A stretch of 64,000 bases of DNA, taken from the NCBI RefSeq assembly GCF_023156385.1, contig NZ_JAKZAK010000017.1:61600-125599 (forward strand), written 5' to 3'. The stretch is from Marinobacter xestospongiae (GTDB taxonomy: Bacteria > Pseudomonadota > Gammaproteobacteria > Pseudomonadales > Oleiphilaceae). Position numbers and translations under genes: made by a program. The notes under the pieces were generated by a model that was not told where the DNA came from, ran no database searches, and saw only the letters and a program-made list of their open reading frames with translations. The stretch's first letter is position 1, and every line of letters starts with the position of its first letter. Positions 1 to 9,130 of the stretch are shown one piece after another.

Positions 1-760
1 GCTGGGTCTTGGCGTTGACGGCCACGGCCAGAGCCTTCTCCGGATCGGCATGACTATCGATGTAGACGTGGCAGATACCGTCCAAATGCTTGATCACCGG
101 CACCCTGGCGTCAGCGCTGATGCGCTCGATCAGGCCCTTGCCGCCGCGCGGCACGATCACATCGACGAACTGCGGCATGGTAATCAACTCACCCACCGCA
201 GCCCGATCGGTGGTTTTGACCACCTGCACCGCGGTCTCCGGCAGGCCGGCCTCCGCCAGCCCCCGCGCCAGGCACGCGGCAACGGCCTGATTGGAGTGAA
301 TGGATTCGGAACCGCCCCGCAGAATGGCCGCATTGCCGGACTTGAGACACAGGCTGGCGGCTTCCACCGTCACGTTGGGGCGGGATTCGTAAATGATGCC
401 GATGACACCCAGCGGCACCCGCATCCGCCCGACCTGGATACCGGACGGACGATAGGTCATGTCGGTGATCTCACCAATCGGGTCCGGCAATGAGGCGACC
501 TGGCGCAGGCCCTCGATCATGGTGTCAATGCGAGCCGGGGTCAGTTCCAGGCGATCCAGCATGGCCGGGTCCAGGCCGTTTTCCCGCCCCTTGTCCAGAT
601 CCTTGATGTTGGCCATGGTGAGTTCATCGCGGGCGGCGTCCAGAGCCTCAGCCGTCGCCAGCAAGGCCTGGTTGCGCATCGCGGTGGTCGAGCGTGCCAC
701 CAGGGTCGCTGCGGCCCTTGCCTGCTCGCCCAGTTCCGCCATGTATGCTGCAATTTCCAT
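1..760 (-). CDS. proA: Glutamate-5-semialdehyde dehydrogenase (gamma-glutamyl phosphate reductase), 5' part
   Basis: This is the N-terminal 253 residues of ProA, the NADPH-dependent enzyme that reduces gamma-glutamyl phosphate to glutamate-5-semialdehyde, the second step of proline synthesis in the cytoplasm. Reading the complement from the ATG at 760 gives [17 protein letters not shown], then family stretches such as [25 protein letters not shown] and VPRGGKGLI. Family members are about 417 residues long. The window edge falls just before the expected catalytic Cys, so that residue cannot be checked. No stop or frameshift interrupts the visible part. The 190-bp gap to the divergent gene at 951 must hold both promoters. 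Confidence 0.95.
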   Translation of the reverse strand, partial: MEIAAYMAELGEQARAAATLVARSTTAMRNQALLATAEALDAARDELTMANIKDLDKGRENGLDPAMLDRLELTPARIDTMIEGLRQVASLPDPIGEITDMTYRPSGIQVGRMRVPLGVIGIIYESRPNVTVEAASLCLKSGNAAILRGGSESIHSNQAVAACLARGLAEAGLPETAVQVVKTTDRAAVGELITMPQFVDVIVPRGGKGLIERISADARVPVIKHLDGICHVYIDSHADPEKALAVAVNAKTQ

Positions 761-950
761 CTCATTACCCCAGCAAGAAACATAGAACGCCCTACTTTAC
801 CTGTACCGGGTAAAGTACGCACCCCGTGGACGCGGTCTCCGGACCTCTCGCCGTTCGCGACACACCGCCAATCCCCGGCGATTCGGATTTATTCAGGGGC
901 TCGCAAACGTTTATGATAACGCCACAGACGCCGACGAAAGGATCGACATC

Positions 951-1958
951 ATGGGCCAGATGGCCGACTTATTTCTGCTGAGGCGATTTGCCCGCATAGG
1001 CTGCGGCGCCCTGATGATACTGGCGCTGTATGCCCTGGCGAGCGGCCTCTGGGTGGCCGGCGTGGCGGCACTGCTGGCAGCGGCACTGATCTGGACCACT
1101 CCGGCCTTTGGCCCGGACCGGCCACGCCAGCCCTGGCAGTCGCTGACCCGGGGGTTACTGATCGCCCTCACCCTGCTGCTCTGCGGCAGCCTGTGGCAAA
1201 CGCCCTGGACCATTGGCCATTGGCTGTATGCCCTGCCACTGATCGCGTTCGGTCTGCTGCCGCTGAGCTGGGCCTCGCTGCTGAGCCTGTTCTGCGTGGG
1301 TGCGGTGATGGGGGCCAACCAGGTCGCCGTGGGCGATCCGGTTCGACACCAGTTCATCAGTTCGCTGCTGCTGACCCTGGCTCTGTCCGGCCTGCTGGTG
1401 TATCTGCGCGAGTACAAGGCCCGACAACTGGCGCCACTGCGGCGCACCGACGAACTCACCCAGGCCGCCAGCCGGGAATACCTGTCCGCCGACCTGCACA
1501 AGGAAATCCAGCGCAGCGAGCGTGAAGGCACCGACATGTCGGTGGTGCTGATTGGCCTGGACAGCCACCTCAGCGACAGCGATGCCGACGAAGACATCCG
1601 CTCGGTGCTGCCACGAATCGGACGCTTCTTGCATTCGCAACTGCGGGACTTTGACAGCTACTACCGCGTTGCCGACCTGCAGTTCCTGGTGATCCTGCCA
1701 GGCATCGCCACCGCCGACGCCGCCCAACGTGCCGAACAGATCCGCAAAGGACTGGGCACCCTGTTGGGCTCCCATGGCCTCAAGCTCACCGCCAGCGCCG
1801 GGATCGCCGGGCTCAACATTGGCGATGACGCCGACAGCCTGCAGCTGTCGGTGGGCAACGCCCTGCGTCGGGCGCAACAGCAGGGCGGCAACCGCGTCCA
1901 GTCCTACAGCACCTGGTCTGAGTCCCAGGCAACACCGGCCAAGGGAGTCACACCGTGA
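951..1958 (+). CDS. Membrane protein with degenerate GGDEF domain (first of a tandem pair)
   Basis: The 335-residue protein has about six hydrophobic segments in residues 15-152, then a cytoplasmic domain that starts like a GGDEF domain (RRTDELTQAASREY, residues 164-177) and ends in a KLTASAGIA strand. Active GGDEF proteins make cyclic di-GMP. Here the RYGGDEF position reads RVADLQF (residues 239-245), so the GGDEF signature is ADLQF and both metal and GTP contacts are lost. It is probably a non-catalytic sensor or partner protein. The ATG at 951 follows a GAAAGGA ribosome site. Its stop overlaps the GTG of the next gene (GTGA), so the two are translationally coupled. The degenerate motif is seen directly; the lack of activity is inferred. 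Confidence 0.8.
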   Translation: MGQMADLFLLRRFARIGCGALMILALYALASGLWVAGVAALLAAALIWTTPAFGPDRPRQPWQSLTRGLLIALTLLLCGSLWQTPWTIGHWLYALPLIAFGLLPLSWASLLSLFCVGAVMGANQVAVGDPVRHQFISSLLLTLALSGLLVYLREYKARQLAPLRRTDELTQAASREYLSADLHKEIQRSEREGTDMSVVLIGLDSHLSDSDADEDIRSVLPRIGRFLHSQLRDFDSYYRVADLQFLVILPGIATADAAQRAEQIRKGLGTLLGSHGLKLTASAGIAGLNIGDDADSLQLSVGNALRRAQQQGGNRVQSYSTWSESQATPAKGVTP

Positions 1959-2953
1959 CCGAAACCCGCCTTCGCACCTACACCCACCTGGCGGGCTACG
2001 GCCTGACCACCCTGTTCATTGCCGTGCTGGCGATGCAGAACCTGCGCTACGGCTTCTACCCACTGTTCTATCTTGCCAGCGGCCTGGCCCTGCTCACCCT
2101 GGCGGGCATAGCCTACACCGTCCTGGCCCGGCGCCAGCAGCTAAGGGCCCCCGGCCACGGTTTCATTCTGGCGGCCCTCAACGGGATTGTCGTGGCCGCC
2201 CTGTTCACCCTGGACCACGCCGATATCAGCCACTGGTGTCTGCCTCTGCTGATGCTCAACCTGTTGATCCTGCCGTTGCGCCACGGCCTGATCCTGTCGC
2301 TGCTGACGGCGACCCTGCTGACCCTGTTCCTGCTGATCCACCAAAGCCTGTCGGACGCTGTGCTGGTTGGCTTCGCCGCCATCATCCTGATCAGCGCCGG
2401 CGCGCTGTACATCTGGCATTACGACCATATGGCCCAGTCAGCCGAGGACCTGGCCATTACCGACCCGGTCACCGGTGCCCACAACGCCCGCTTCCTGGAC
2501 GAAACCCTGCAGAAGGAAATCAGCCGCAGCAACTTCACCGGTCACCCGCTGTCGGTGATCGCCCTGGGCATGGATTACCTGGACCAGAACCGGGATCTCC
2601 ACGGCGAAGCCGGCCTGGCGGTGTTCTATCGCGAGGTGACCCAGCACCTGTTCGGTGTCATCCGGGCGGGCGACACCCTGTACACCCTGGGCCAGGGCGA
2701 GTTTTTCCTGATCCTGCCGTTTACCCCCGAAGAAGGCGTTCGCGTGATCGCCGAGCGGGTCCGACGCTCCATCGCCGAACGGGAGTGGCCGGTGGTGGGC
2801 AGCACCACCTTCTCCCTTGGCAGCACCACCCGGATTGACAGCGACAACCTCGCCGACGCCCTTCGCAAACGGGCCTGCCATGCGCTTTCAGAGGCCCGCC
2901 GACGAGGTCATGATTCGATCTGGTACAGTGTCGGAGAGCCGCCCAGCGCATGA
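1955..2953 (+). CDS. Membrane protein with degenerate GGDEF domain (second of a tandem pair)
   Basis: This 332-residue protein has the same layout as its upstream neighbour: hydrophobic helices in residues 12-155, a short linker, then a GGDEF-like domain opening with TDPVTGAHNARFL (residues 169-181). The signature position reads GQGEF (246-250). The glutamate and phenylalanine are kept, but the second Gly is Gln and the metal-binding Asp is Gly. Cyclase activity is doubtful though less clearly lost than in the first copy. It starts at GTG 1955 inside the stop of the upstream gene, and its own stop overlaps the next ATG (ATGA). Similar architecture and adjacency suggest an old duplication, followed by divergence of both active sites. 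Confidence 0.8.
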   Translation: MTETRLRTYTHLAGYGLTTLFIAVLAMQNLRYGFYPLFYLASGLALLTLAGIAYTVLARRQQLRAPGHGFILAALNGIVVAALFTLDHADISHWCLPLLMLNLLILPLRHGLILSLLTATLLTLFLLIHQSLSDAVLVGFAAIILISAGALYIWHYDHMAQSAEDLAITDPVTGAHNARFLDETLQKEISRSNFTGHPLSVIALGMDYLDQNRDLHGEAGLAVFYREVTQHLFGVIRAGDTLYTLGQGEFFLILPFTPEEGVRVIAERVRRSIAEREWPVVGSTTFSLGSTTRIDSDNLADALRKRACHALSEARRRGHDSIWYSVGEPPSA

Positions 2954-4398
2954 CCGGCGACAGCCTTCAACCCCTGCTCGACTGGCTGGCGGCCCACCCT
3001 GGCTGGCTGGCGCTGGCCCTGGCACTGGTGGCTTTCCTGGAGTCCCTGGCGATTGCAGGGATCGTGGTACCCGGGGTCGCCATCCTGTTCGCCATTGCCG
3101 CCCTCGCCGGGCAGACCGGGATGCCCCTGTGGCAGGCGCTGACCTGGGCCGGGCTGGGCGCTGTCGCCGGTGACGGCATCAGCTTTTGGCTGGGCCGGCG
3201 CTTTCAGGGCGGGCTGGACCGGGTCTGGCCGTTTCGCCGCTACCCCGGCCTGCTCGACCGGGGGGAACGGTTCTTCCATCTTCATGGCGGCAAGAGCGTG
3301 GTCATCGGCCGCTTCGTCGGCCCCATTCGTCCGGTCATACCGCTGGTGGCCGGGGCATTGATGATGCCGTCCCGCCGATTCCTTGCCTTCAACATCCTGT
3401 CAGCAATCGGCTGGGCGCCGGCCTACATTCTCCCGGGTTACCTGGTGGGCAGCGCCCTCGGCCAGCACCTCGACCTGCCGCCGCATTTCTACCCGGTACT
3501 CGGCGGCAGCCTGCTGGTACTGATGGCGATCTACCTGATGCTGTTCCGGTTCCAGCTGGGGCTCAACAGTGACAGTCGGCTGTACCAGCAACTGGCGACC
3601 CTGATGGCCCGCTACAACAGCACCCACCGGTTCTGGCGCGGGCTCAGCAGTGAGCGGCCGGCCTCCGGCGGGGAGTTTCCGCTGCCGTCGCTGATGCTCG
3701 CCCTAGGCTGCGGTGCGCTGTTTCTGATCTGGTCGCTGCTGGTATCGGCAACCAGTCAACTGGATGCGCTCAATCACTGGACCGCCGGCTTCTTCAGCAT
3801 CCTGCGCCACCCCTGGCTGGACCCGGCCATGGTGCTGCTGACCCGGATCGGCGACCCGCCGGTGCTGCTGGCACTGGCACTGATGGCGGCCCTGGCCCTT
3901 GGCTTTCGCGGTTACTACGCCGCCGCTGCGCATGCTTTCCTGGCCTGTGTCGCCACCACCATCCTGGTCGCCGGCATGAAAGCGGGTTTTGCCATTCCCC
4001 GGCCCGAGCTGGTCGCCCAGCCGCCCGGCTCGGGCGCCTTCCCCAGCGGCCATACCACCGGCATCACCGTTACCCTGGGGCTGCTGGCCAGCTTTGTCGC
4101 CAGAGAGTTCGGGGCCCGCCGACGCTGGCGGATCTATCTGGTGTTCAGTGTGCCGATGGTGCTGATCGCCCTGTCACGGCTTTACCTCGGGGTGCACTGG
4201 TTTACCGATGTGGTGGGTGGGCTGCTGCTGGGGCTGTCAATCTGCGGTTTCGTGCGTGCCAGTTACAGCCGCTATGATCAGGTGCCGCTGGGAATGGATG
4301 TGGTGCTGGGCCTGGCGCTGCTGATCTTGACGGGGTGGGTAACCGGCTATCTGGCGATTACCTGGGATACTGCCATGGCGGCCTACCAGCCGCGGTAG
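2950..4398 (+). CDS. DedA-family / PAP2 phosphatase fusion membrane protein
   Basis: The 482-residue integral membrane protein joins two lipid-related domains. Residues 10-200 are a DedA (VTT/SNARE-associated) domain, with VVPG near 39-42 and the family motif GRFVGPIRPVIPLVAG at 120-135. Residues 245-440 are a PAP2 acid phosphatase with all three motifs: K344 to RP (351-352), PSGH (365-368) and SR-x5-H-x3-D (S409, R410, H416, D420). DedA proteins move polyprenyl or phospholipids across the membrane, and PAP2 enzymes remove phosphate from undecaprenyl-PP or phosphatidic acid. A flippase-phosphatase role in carrier lipid recycling is therefore plausible. The start overlaps the stop of the GGDEF-like gene, which makes a coupled three-gene operon. 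Confidence 0.88.
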   Translation: MTGDSLQPLLDWLAAHPGWLALALALVAFLESLAIAGIVVPGVAILFAIAALAGQTGMPLWQALTWAGLGAVAGDGISFWLGRRFQGGLDRVWPFRRYPGLLDRGERFFHLHGGKSVVIGRFVGPIRPVIPLVAGALMMPSRRFLAFNILSAIGWAPAYILPGYLVGSALGQHLDLPPHFYPVLGGSLLVLMAIYLMLFRFQLGLNSDSRLYQQLATLMARYNSTHRFWRGLSSERPASGGEFPLPSLMLALGCGALFLIWSLLVSATSQLDALNHWTAGFFSILRHPWLDPAMVLLTRIGDPPVLLALALMAALALGFRGYYAAAAHAFLACVATTILVAGMKAGFAIPRPELVAQPPGSGAFPSGHTTGITVTLGLLASFVAREFGARRRWRIYLVFSVPMVLIALSRLYLGVHWFTDVVGGLLLGLSICGFVRASYSRYDQVPLGMDVVLGLALLILTGWVTGYLAITWDTAMAAYQPR

Positions 4399-4432
4399 CA
4401 CGGCGCGCGGCGGTGAGTTAAACAGCGGCGTT

Positions 4433-5020
4433 TCAGTCCAGCTCGTCGACCAGTTCGGCCAGTTGCGCCAGCCGCTCGACCGGATCGTGCAGCTCCAGCA
4501 ACCGCTGTTTTTCGTCCTTATGAATTGGCAGCAGCTCGGTCAACCGCCACCCCACCATGCGGGCATCGGCATAGTCCACAGCCATCTCCAGTTCCCGGAC
4601 CACCGGATGCCGGCACAGCGCCTTCAGTACCAGCGGCAGCTCGCCAAATTCATCTGGAACCGCCACCTCGGGCTCGTCATCCAGCGGTGTCAGGTTGCCC
4701 AGGTGAAGACCGTCGGGCGCCTGCCAGCTGTGCTCGACCACGACCTTGCGGTCGCCTTCCACGGTGATGCCCAGCAGGCCATTTTCCAGCTGACGGAAAT
4801 CCACGATGCGAACATAGGTGCCAATGTCATAGAACGAGGCCTGGGGGGTGGCTTCGCCACCTTCCCGCAGCAGCACCACCACGAAGCCCCGCTCTTCCTT
4901 CAGGCAGCGGGTCAGCATATCGATGTATCGCGGCTCAAACAGCTGCAGCGGTATCCGCCCCTGGGGCAGGATGACGGAATTGAGGGGAAACAGCGGTACG
5001 TGCTGGGTTGGCAGAGTCAC
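4433..5020 (-). CDS. LON N-terminal-domain (PUA-like) protein
   Basis: This 195-residue cytoplasmic protein consists only of the substrate-binding domain found at the N terminus of Lon protease. The start VPLFPLNSVILPQGRIPLQLFEPRY (in shorter parts: PLFPLNSV, LQLFEPRY) is typical, and there is no AAA or protease domain. Stand-alone LON-domain proteins are widespread in proteobacteria and their role is not settled. The gene starts at GTG 5020, 18 bp after the HDOD gene on the same strand, so the two probably form one operon. It ends tail-to-tail with the DedA-PAP2 gene, 34 bp away. Confidence 0.85.
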   Translation of the reverse strand: MTLPTQHVPLFPLNSVILPQGRIPLQLFEPRYIDMLTRCLKEERGFVVVLLREGGEATPQASFYDIGTYVRIVDFRQLENGLLGITVEGDRKVVVEHSWQAPDGLHLGNLTPLDDEPEVAVPDEFGELPLVLKALCRHPVVRELEMAVDYADARMVGWRLTELLPIHKDEKQRLLELHDPVERLAQLAELVDELD

Positions 5021-5038
5021 GGCGATTGCAGCTCCAGG

Positions 5039-6295
5039 CTAGTGAATCGACAACAGTTGCTGGACCTCGTCGATCCGGGCCCGGGCTTCCGTCAGCAGCT
5101 TGAGGCTGCGGGACACGTTCAGTTCCAGCTCGCCCAGGCGGCGGTAGGCCGGCACCTGCTCAAACCGCGGCAGGTTGGCGCTCTGATTGGCGCCGATCAA
5201 GGCATGCAGGCGGGCGACGATGACCACGTCCACCAGTTGCGGTGCGGCCTCGCGGCACTCGTACTCCCAGTCGTCGGCGTAGCGGGCGGTTTCCACGAAG
5301 CTGGCCGGGAAGTTCCAGTTCTCCAGCACCGCGGCACCGACGTCGCCGCGCAACTCGGTGATCGCCCGCTTGAGGTTGACCTCATCGGCAAAAAGGTTGA
5401 CGTGGCGTTCGGCATGCACCACCACCGGCACCACACCAATGTCGTGCAGCAGCCCCGCCAGCAAGGCCTCTTCCGGGTTGATCCGGGTGACACTGTCCGC
5501 CAGTACCCAGGACAGCGCCGCCACTTCCCGGGACCGTTTCCACAAATCTTCCATGGTTTTCTGCAGTAACGGCTGGCGACTCTGGAACACTTCCCGTAAC
5601 GCGAACACGGTCACCAGCTGCCGGGTGGTGTTGGTGCCCAGCCGCACCACCGCCTCACGAACGTTGCGAACGTCATTGAAACCCCGGTAGAGCGGACTGT
5701 TGCAGGCCCGCACCAGCTTCGCCGCCATCGACGGGTCGGCGGTGATGGCGCTGGCAATCTGGTCGGCGGTGGAGTCTTCCCGATCCGCCATGCGACGCAC
5801 TTTCCAGGCCACATCGGGCACGCTCGGCAGGGTCAGCTGGTTGGAGCGCAGATCGGCGTAGAACTCCATCATCAGCTGGTGCTCTTCGTCGGGTTCTCCG
5901 CCCTCGTCAGTGCTGCTGTCCATGTCCACCTGATTCACCGGCGCGGTTCGCAACATCTGGTTCAGCACATCCTGCTCCACCACCAGGAATTCGCAGGGCT
6001 GGGTGGCAAGCACGTCGTACATTCGAGGCTGCAGGCGGGCAACGGCATTAACGGCCTGGTCACTGCCCGCCTGGATACGGGAGCGGCGACCGTCGATCGA
6101 CTCCAGCTCCACCGACCCCGCCAGCAGGAAGAAGTCCAGTCCGTCCCGGGCGCCCCGCTCCATGACCTTCTGACCAGGAGCCAGCTTGCGATGTTCGGCA
6201 CGGCTGGCCAGCAGGACCAACTGATCGTCGGTCAACCGGTTCAACGGCTGAAACTGCTTGAGACGACGAGCTGGCGCGGTTTCCTGGCCAGACAT
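5039..6295 (-). CDS. HDOD-domain signalling protein with N-terminal cyclic-nucleotide-binding-like domain
   Basis: The 418-residue soluble protein begins with a cNMP-binding-like fold (about residues 10-115: FQPLNRLTDDQL, PGQKVMERG, FFLLAGSVEL). An acidic linker near 125-135 leads to an HDOD domain (about 150-350) with LPSVPDVAWKVRRMA, KLVRACNSPLY and the LLHDIG remnant of the HD site. HDOD proteins are non-catalytic relatives of HD-GYP phosphodiesterases and act in signalling. The ATG at 6295 is preferred because GAAGGAG lies 7 bases upstream; a GTG two codons earlier would sit on the ribosome site. It is probably transcribed with the LON-domain gene. The ligand of the N-terminal domain cannot be read from the sequence. 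Confidence 0.87.
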   Translation of the reverse strand: MSGQETAPARRLKQFQPLNRLTDDQLVLLASRAEHRKLAPGQKVMERGARDGLDFFLLAGSVELESIDGRRSRIQAGSDQAVNAVARLQPRMYDVLATQPCEFLVVEQDVLNQMLRTAPVNQVDMDSSTDEGGEPDEEHQLMMEFYADLRSNQLTLPSVPDVAWKVRRMADREDSTADQIASAITADPSMAAKLVRACNSPLYRGFNDVRNVREAVVRLGTNTTRQLVTVFALREVFQSRQPLLQKTMEDLWKRSREVAALSWVLADSVTRINPEEALLAGLLHDIGVVPVVVHAERHVNLFADEVNLKRAITELRGDVGAAVLENWNFPASFVETARYADDWEYECREAAPQLVDVVIVARLHALIGANQSANLPRFEQVPAYRRLGELELNVSRSLKLLTEARARIDEVQQLLSIH

Positions 6296-6402
6296 AAGCA
6301 CTCTCCTTCAACATGAGTTCTGAGGGACGGATGGTGGTGATCCGACAGAGCCAGACCGCAGAACGGCCATGATGTTCCCTATCCAGAGGGAAACGCGGCA
6401 AC

Positions 6403-6419
6403 ACAATGTTAACCATTGT
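6403..6419. promoter_or_regulatory. Inverted repeat, possible operator for the HDOD gene
   Basis: ACAATG and CATTGT are perfect 6-bp arms around TTAAC. The site lies 108 bp upstream of the HDOD start codon. Its size and symmetry suit a dimeric regulator, but no known consensus was recognised. Confidence 0.3.
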
Positions 6420-6558
6420 AATATCACCAGTACAAAACAACCACGGCATTGACTTTTCTGTTGACCTGCAGCTGCCGAAGATTTCGGTCAGAGATGGTCC
6501 GGAGTTAATCAGAGGCGCCTTAAGCCTTTATTGCCCTAGCAACACCAATAGGGGAATC

Positions 6559-6567
6559 TGGTATGCT
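6559..6567 (+). promoter_or_regulatory. Possible extended -10 promoter of ilvD
   Basis: TG-G-TATGCT fits an extended -10 element. No good -35 lies 16-18 bp upstream. A start near 6574 would give a 96-nt leader containing the stem arms GTTACCCCGG (6573-6582) and CCGGGG...GTAAC (6628-6643). Confidence 0.3.
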
Positions 6568-6669
6568 CTGAGGTTACCCCGGGCCGTCTTTTACTCGACG
6601 CGCAGAACCGACGAAGTGACGCTGACACCGGGGGCTGCGTAACTCACCGATGACGAGAGATCCATCCCG

Positions 6670-8505
6670 ATGCCACAGTACCGCTCAAAGACTTCCACCG
6701 CCGGCCGCAATATGGCTGGCGCCCGCGCGCTCTGGCGTGCCACCGGCATGAAGAACGAAGATTTTGGCAAACCGATCATCGCAATCGCCAACTCCTTCAC
6801 CCAGTTTGTGCCCGGCCACGTCCACCTGAAAGATCTCGGCCAACTGGTCGCCCGGGAGATTGAAGAAGCCGGCGGTGTGGCGAAAGAATTCAACACCATT
6901 GCAGTGGATGACGGCATCGCCATGGGTCACGACGGCATGCTGTACTCGCTGCCTTCGCGGGAGATCATTGCCGACTCGGTGGAATACATGGTCAATGCCC
7001 ACTGCGCGGACGCCCTGGTGTGCATCTCCAACTGCGACAAGATCACCCCGGGAATGCTGTTGGCCGCCATGCGCCTGAACATTCCCACCGTTTTTGTTTC
7101 CGGCGGACCAATGGAAGCGGGCAAGACCAAGCTTTCCGAGCACAAGCTCGACCTGGTGGACGCCATGGTGATTGCCGCAGATCCCAACGCCAGCGACGAG
7201 CAGGTGGAAGAATATGAGCGTAGCGCCTGCCCCACCTGCGGCTCCTGCTCCGGCATGTTCACCGCCAATTCCATGAACTGCCTGACCGAAGCCATCGGCC
7301 TGTCGCTGCCGGGCAACGGCTCATTGCTGGCAACCCACGCCGACCGCGAGCAGCTGTTCCTGCAGGCCGGTCGTCAGATCGTCGCCAACGCCAAGCGCTA
7401 CTACGAAGAAGACGACGCCAGCGTACTGCCGCTGAGCATCGCCTCCATGGCGGCGTTCGAGAACGCCATGGTGCTGGACATTGCCATGGGCGGGTCCACC
7501 AACACAATCCTGCATCTGCTGGCCGCCGCCCAGGAAGCCGGCGTCGACTTTGACCTGAGCCACATTGACCAGCTGTCCCGCAAGGTACCCCAGCTGTGCA
7601 AGGTCGCCCCCAACTCACCCAAGTACCATATGGAAGACGTCCACCGGGCCGGCGGCATCATGGGCATCCTGGGTGAACTGGACCGGGCCGGATTGCTCAA
7701 CACCAGCCTGCCAACCGTGCACAGTAAAACCCTGGGCGATGCCCTGGACGCCTGGGACATCATGCGCCAGCCCTCCGAGGCGGTGGTGGAAATGTACAAA
7801 GCCGGGCCTGCTGGCATCCCCACCCAGCAGGCCTTCAGCCAGAGCACCCGCTGGCCGTCGCTGGACGGCGACCGCGCCAACGGCTGCATCCGATCGCTGG
7901 AGAATGCCTACTCCACCGAGGGCGGTCTCGCGGTGCTGTACGGCAACATTGCCGAAGACGGCTGCGTGGTGAAAACCGCAGGTGTGGATGAGAGCATCTA
8001 CGTCTTCGAGGGGCGGGCACGGGTCTATGAAAGCCAGGACGCCGCGGTTCACGGCATTCTTGAGGATGAGGTCCAGGCCGGCGAGGTGGTGATTATTCGC
8101 TACGAAGGCCCCAAAGGCGGGCCGGGCATGCAGGAAATGCTCTACCCCACCAGCTACCTCAAGTCCAAGGGGCTGGGCAAGAACTGCGCGCTGCTGACCG
8201 ACGGCCGTTTCTCCGGAGGCACCTCCGGGCTGTCCATCGGGCATGCCTCACCGGAAGCCGCGGCAGGCGGTGCGATCGGACTGATCGAGAACGGTGACAC
8301 CATCGTGATCGACATCCCCAACCGCAGCATCAATGTGCAGCTCGACAAGGACGAGCTGGATCGCCGCCGTGCTGAACGCGACCAGCAAGGCTGGAAGCCG
8401 GCACAGCCCCGCGCCCGCAAGGTATCGGCGGCGCTCAAAGCTTACGCCCTGCTGGCCACCAGTGCCGACAAAGGCGCAGTGCGGGATCTCAGCAAGCTCG
8501 ACTGA
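6670..8505 (+). CDS. ilvD: Dihydroxy-acid dehydratase
   Basis: IlvD dehydrates 2,3-dihydroxy-isovalerate and 2,3-dihydroxy-3-methylvalerate to the 2-keto acids, the third common step of valine and isoleucine synthesis. The 611-residue length matches the family (E. coli 616). Cluster-ligand regions are present: [12 protein letters not shown] with C122, and [14 protein letters not shown] with C187, C190 and C193. The C-terminal [17 protein letters not shown] stretch is intact. The enzyme is cytoplasmic and carries an oxygen-sensitive Fe-S cluster. It stands alone with no other ilv gene nearby. A long hairpin follows the stop. Confidence 0.98.
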   Translation: MPQYRSKTSTAGRNMAGARALWRATGMKNEDFGKPIIAIANSFTQFVPGHVHLKDLGQLVAREIEEAGGVAKEFNTIAVDDGIAMGHDGMLYSLPSREIIADSVEYMVNAHCADALVCISNCDKITPGMLLAAMRLNIPTVFVSGGPMEAGKTKLSEHKLDLVDAMVIAADPNASDEQVEEYERSACPTCGSCSGMFTANSMNCLTEAIGLSLPGNGSLLATHADREQLFLQAGRQIVANAKRYYEEDDASVLPLSIASMAAFENAMVLDIAMGGSTNTILHLLAAAQEAGVDFDLSHIDQLSRKVPQLCKVAPNSPKYHMEDVHRAGGIMGILGELDRAGLLNTSLPTVHSKTLGDALDAWDIMRQPSEAVVEMYKAGPAGIPTQQAFSQSTRWPSLDGDRANGCIRSLENAYSTEGGLAVLYGNIAEDGCVVKTAGVDESIYVFEGRARVYESQDAAVHGILEDEVQAGEVVIIRYEGPKGGPGMQEMLYPTSYLKSKGLGKNCALLTDGRFSGGTSGLSIGHASPEAAAGGAIGLIENGDTIVIDIPNRSINVQLDKDELDRRRAERDQQGWKPAQPRARKVSAALKAYALLATSADKGAVRDLSKLD

Positions 8506-8524
8506 TCCCCCAGCACGCCATCAG

Positions 8525-8557
8525 GCAGGTCGGCGCCAGAACGTGGCGTCGACCTGC
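8525..8557. terminator. Strong hairpin between ilvD and a convergent gene
   Basis: GCAGGTCGGCGCCA and TGGCGTCGACCTGC form a 14-bp stem (one G-U in RNA) with loop GAACG, 20 bp after the ilvD stop. There is no T tract, so it may be a weak bidirectional terminator or protect the mRNA 3' end. Confidence 0.5.
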
Positions 8558-8601
8558 TGTCACCGGGGACTGCAGGCCGAGACACACAGAGTCACCGAGA
8601 C

Positions 8602-9009
8602 TCAGAAGAACGACCAGCCGCCGTCCTCGTCTTCCTCGATCACATCGTCTTCCACCACCGCGTCTTCCGGCTCGGGCTCAGCCGCAGTGCTCGCGGCAAC
8701 CGGCTCATCTTCGGCACGGGGCGCAGCGGCCAGCTTCACTTCCACCATGCCCAGGGCCTTCTTGGTGGGCTCATCCAGCTCTCCGCTGACCTGAAGCCCG
8801 GCCTGATCACGCTGAAAAGCCCGCAGTGCAGCGCGGGTACTGTTGTCCATGGAGGCGCTGACATTCCGGATGTCGTAACCGGCGCCGTAGAGGGCATTCT
8901 TGAGGGCGACCACATCGTTGGCGGCCGTCGCGGGCAGCGACACCATGGCGGTGCCCGCGGCGAGCACGGATGTGGCGATAAGGGAACGGAGGTCTTTCAA
9001 CGAGTGCAT
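8602..9009 (-). CDS. Secreted peptidoglycan-binding-domain protein
   Basis: The 135-residue protein starts MHSLKDLRSLIATSVLAAG, a Sec signal peptide ending near SLPATA-AND (about residue 30). One PG_binding_1-like domain follows (about 31-87), with the hallmark spacing VALKNALYGAGY ... DNSTRAALRAFQRDQAGL ... TKKALG. The tail is Ala/Glu/Asp-rich and ends in a run of acidic residues and GGWSFF. The ATG at 9009 is chosen because AGGAGA lies upstream and the signal peptide begins there. It probably binds cell wall in the periplasm. There is no catalytic domain, so an enzymatic role is unlikely. Confidence 0.82.
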   Translation of the reverse strand: MHSLKDLRSLIATSVLAAGTAMVSLPATAANDVVALKNALYGAGYDIRNVSASMDNSTRAALRAFQRDQAGLQVSGELDEPTKKALGMVEVKLAAAPRAEDEPVAASTAAEPEPEDAVVEDDVIEEDEDGGWSFF

Positions 9010-9130
9010 GCCTGTCTCCTGGATATCATCCTTATTATTGTTGGGGCCGCGAGCACGGCACAAGAACACGGCGCCCGCAATCACCATATCACAGAGTCAG
9101 AGCGACCGCCTGTCGACAGGTCTGTGTCCG

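Larger units (their letters stand above)
6296..6669. other. Intergenic region between HDOD gene and ilvD (divergent promoters)
   Basis: This 374-bp gap separates two divergent genes and holds no convincing coding sequence. It contains a TTCCCT-N6-AGGGAA inverted repeat (6375-6392), a second inverted repeat ACAATG-TTAAC-CATTGT (6403-6419), and nearer ilvD an extended -10-like TGGTATGCT (6559-6567). The part from about 6400 to 6560 is poorer in GC than the genes on either side, as expected for promoter DNA. Confidence 0.5.
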
